Part shown: in pieces, positions 63,381 through 64,000 of the stretch
Position numbering within the stretch: the first letter of the stretch is position 1
Layout of the letters: each line of letters opens with the position of its first letter
DNA from: Tetracentron sinense
Lineage: Eukaryota; Streptophyta; Magnoliopsida; Trochodendrales; Trochodendraceae
Direction of reading: 5' to 3'
DNA length: 64,000 nucleotides
NCBI GenBank assembly: GCA_015143295.1
Contig: CM026573.1
Span: 9,081,934-9,145,933 of the forward strand
Notes under the pieces: generated by a model
What the model saw: only the letters and a program-made list of their open reading frames with translations
Databases searched by the model: none
Told to the model about the DNA's origin: nothing
Made by a program: the position numbers and the translations under genes

Positions 63381-63962
63381 TCAACATGGAAATAGCAAAA
63401 ATGACGATTCCACGTGAACCTTTCTGCCAACAAAATTAATCTTGTTTAATTTCTTATGACACCAAACCAGTTGATCAGTTCTTATTCTCGACATGTTTAG
63501 CACCCTCGACACTAGTTTCATGTCAACTTGGCAGAAAAGGTGAAGGACTTGTTCTGATCTATATTCTTGATGCTTTTGAAACCTCCTTACTATGCAGTTT
63601 CCACTCCTCAAAATGTCTTTCAGCCTTTTCTCCTTCTGCATAACAAGAGAATTCCAAGAAGATTATCTTAGATTTTAGTTCAAAAAATATACATTTATAT
63701 GCATAAGATTAAGATATAAAAGAACCAACCTTCTGAAGATTTGCTCGAATGTCCATTAAAAGCTTTGAGTCTGCAGGGTCTTGGAGTTCAACCTGAGTTC
63801 CCCAGAGACCCTTTAGAATCACATTAGCTTCATCTTTATCATTTCGAAGAAATGTCCAAAATATACGCATTGATTCCTCAATGATCGCTACTAGCTCTGC
63901 AATTGAAATCCCATATTCCTCTCTTCCTCTTCTTCCCTTCTTTTTATTCCTCGAACAATCAT
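63381..63962 (-). CDS. DUF1666 family protein, C-terminal exons (partial)
   Basis: Two exons, 63962-63730 (78 codons, entered in phase 2) and 63635-63381 (84 codons plus stop), joined across a 94-bp intron. The first reads KKKGRRGREEYGISIAELVA and LLMDIRANLQK. The second ends DMKLVSRVLNMSRIRTDQLV, WCHKKL ... LLFPC. This matches the C-terminal part of the plant DUF1666 family, sometimes annotated as ribosomal protein L34Ae-like, which ends ISRVLRMARI...QLLWCEEKM...ILFPC. The function of the family is not established. In plants the longer members have an N-terminal membrane segment, which would lie beyond the window. The donor of the first exon reads GTTGGT, weak but followed by a good CAG acceptor. 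Confidence 0.85.
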
Positions 63963-64000
63963 CTGCAATGAAATTAAGCTTTTGGTTTCAGTTGTTTTTG

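Overview
The window is nuclear DNA from a flowering plant, most likely a eudicot or another lineage with a mid-sized to large, transposon-rich genome. Spliced genes have GT/AG introns. There are plant-specific families (NAC, PLS-class PPR, tau-class GST, PMT methyltransferase, DUF1666), a pol III tRNA gene with a T-run, a stretch of mitochondrial-type DNA and dozens of plant transposable elements. The species cannot be fixed from the sequence alone.

Layout. 1-2541: last three exons of an ATP-dependent phosphofructokinase (+). 2542-6060: deeply nested transposons. About 6100-10016: a GONST3/GGLT1-type Golgi nucleotide-sugar transporter (+), intronless in its coding part, with an inferred long 5'UTR intron. 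10017-13455: intergenic, AT-rich, with MITEs. 13456-18923: a six-exon PMT2-type methyltransferase (-), whose 617-residue product I could assemble with every splice phase consistent. 20025-43798: about 24 kb with no host gene, made of hAT, PIF/Harbinger, foldback and LTR elements plus an organelle-like insert at about 24.2-26.6 kb. 43799-45299: FEZ-type NAC factor (+), converging on an OTP87-type PPR editing factor (-, 45998-48670). 49240-49320: tRNA-Leu(CAG). 50053-50223: GST pseudogene fragment. 51591-52574: intact tau GST (+). 54087-60357: RPL34 (-), a 120-residue protein spread over 6.3 kb because intron 2 is 5.28 kb of stacked transposons. 60870-62110: decayed LINE 3' end. 63381 to the window edge: 3' end of a DUF1666 gene (-).

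The host genes are unrelated housekeeping or developmental genes: glycolysis, Golgi nucleotide-sugar transport, a Golgi-type methyltransferase, root-cap patterning, mitochondrial RNA editing, detoxification and translation. They form no pathway or operon. GGLT1 and the PMT may both serve cell-wall polysaccharides, but nothing shows that their neighbourhood matters.

I found no novel gene system. The most informative material is transposon stratigraphy, readable because target-site duplications survive: a solo LTR inside a foldback element, a transposon inside the B box of a SINE, hAT MITEs with 7/8 or 8/8 duplications, a small antisense LTR retroelement with primer site and polypurine tract, and a LINE reverse-transcriptase scrap inside the organelle-like insert.
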